The notes under the pieces are model-generated. The model was not told the origin of the DNA. It did not search any database and saw only the letters and a program-made list of their open reading frames with translations. The position numbers and the translations under genes are program-made. From assembly GCF_000372725.1 (NCBI RefSeq), contig NW_005198611.1:450679-514678 (forward strand): a DNA stretch of 64,000 nt, written 5' to 3'. Positions 63,761-64,000 of the stretch are shown here, one piece after another (the first letter of the stretch is position 1; each line of letters starts with the position of its first letter). The stretch is from Emiliania huxleyi CCMP1516 (lineage: Eukaryota; Haptophyta; Isochrysidales; Noelaerhabdaceae).

Positions 63761-64000
63761 CCGAGGGAACCCCCCCCTATGGGTCCCCGTGTGCAGGCTC
63801 AGCCCCTCTGCCCTGTGGGGAGGGCGGGGAGGGGGCGGGAGGGGGAGGGCCCCCCTCCATTTTGGTCAGGATGAGCCCCAACCGCTCGTCTGCTCCGGGG
63901 GGGAGGGGAGGGGAGGGGAAGGGAATCTCGGCAGGAGTCCCGGCAGTCGGCCCCTCTGCCGCTAACTGCCGCCTCTCTGCCGCCTCTCTGCCGCCTCTCT

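Overview
This window reads as nuclear DNA of a GC-rich microbial eukaryote, most likely a haptophyte alga; that assignment is my inference. Genes are dense and lie on both strands. Many are split by short introns of about 43-210 nt, some with GC rather than GT donors, and intron sequence is often very C/T-rich. The gene content (AP2 factor, WSC-tailed glycosyltransferase, proline-hinged membrane protease, BspA-type leucine-rich repeats, EF-hand exported protein, FkbM methyltransferases) fits a unicellular alga. A 391-base assembly gap lies at 12290-12680.

Layout. 0-10 kb: a fascin-like/Cys-rich exported protein gene (minus, runs off the left edge), foldback and MITE-like repeats, a CT microsatellite, a broken glycosyltransferase, a repeat-family ORF, a Cys-rich membrane protein and a SPRY gene. 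10-27.5 kb: a transposon fragment, a GT4-WSC glycosyltransferase, a bidirectional 'TTACCCGG' satellite, a BspA-LRR protein containing a bromodomain, an archaeal-type methyltransferase, a gene-carrying transposon built from TGACAGC arrays, a zinc-module/glycerate-kinase fusion, a P450-like gene and a DEAD-box helicase. 27.9-32 kb: a 4.03 kb composite mobile element, in which a TA-flanked element carrying a 593-aa unknown gene sits inside an 8-bp-TSD element. 33-50.5 kb: housekeeping and signalling genes (BCAT, METTL24-like, a multispan membrane protein, AP2, eL28, a thiamine-phosphate-synthase-like protein, an EF-hand protein, a plastid-or-secreted unknown, a membrane-anchored trypsin). 51-64 kb: aldo-keto reductase, another transposon copy, tRNA-splicing endonuclease SEN34, a CRAL-TRIO protein, two adjacent MITE-like elements, an omega-amidase-like nitrilase, FkbM and CmoA-like methyltransferases, a second TGACAGC element and a partial gene at the right edge.

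The strongest new observations are two transposon families whose ends all begin CTGAG and whose target duplications are 8 bp. These duplications can be read directly: GCTTTTGT, GGTATACC, TTACGAGC and GTATGGGA. Both families have arrays of short subterminal repeats (TGTAGAGC or TGACAGC). Two of the insertions carry unexplained protein genes. The bromodomain embedded in a BspA-type LRR protein is the most unusual protein architecture. Exon boundaries were read by eye from splice signals and reading frame, so they need RNA evidence.
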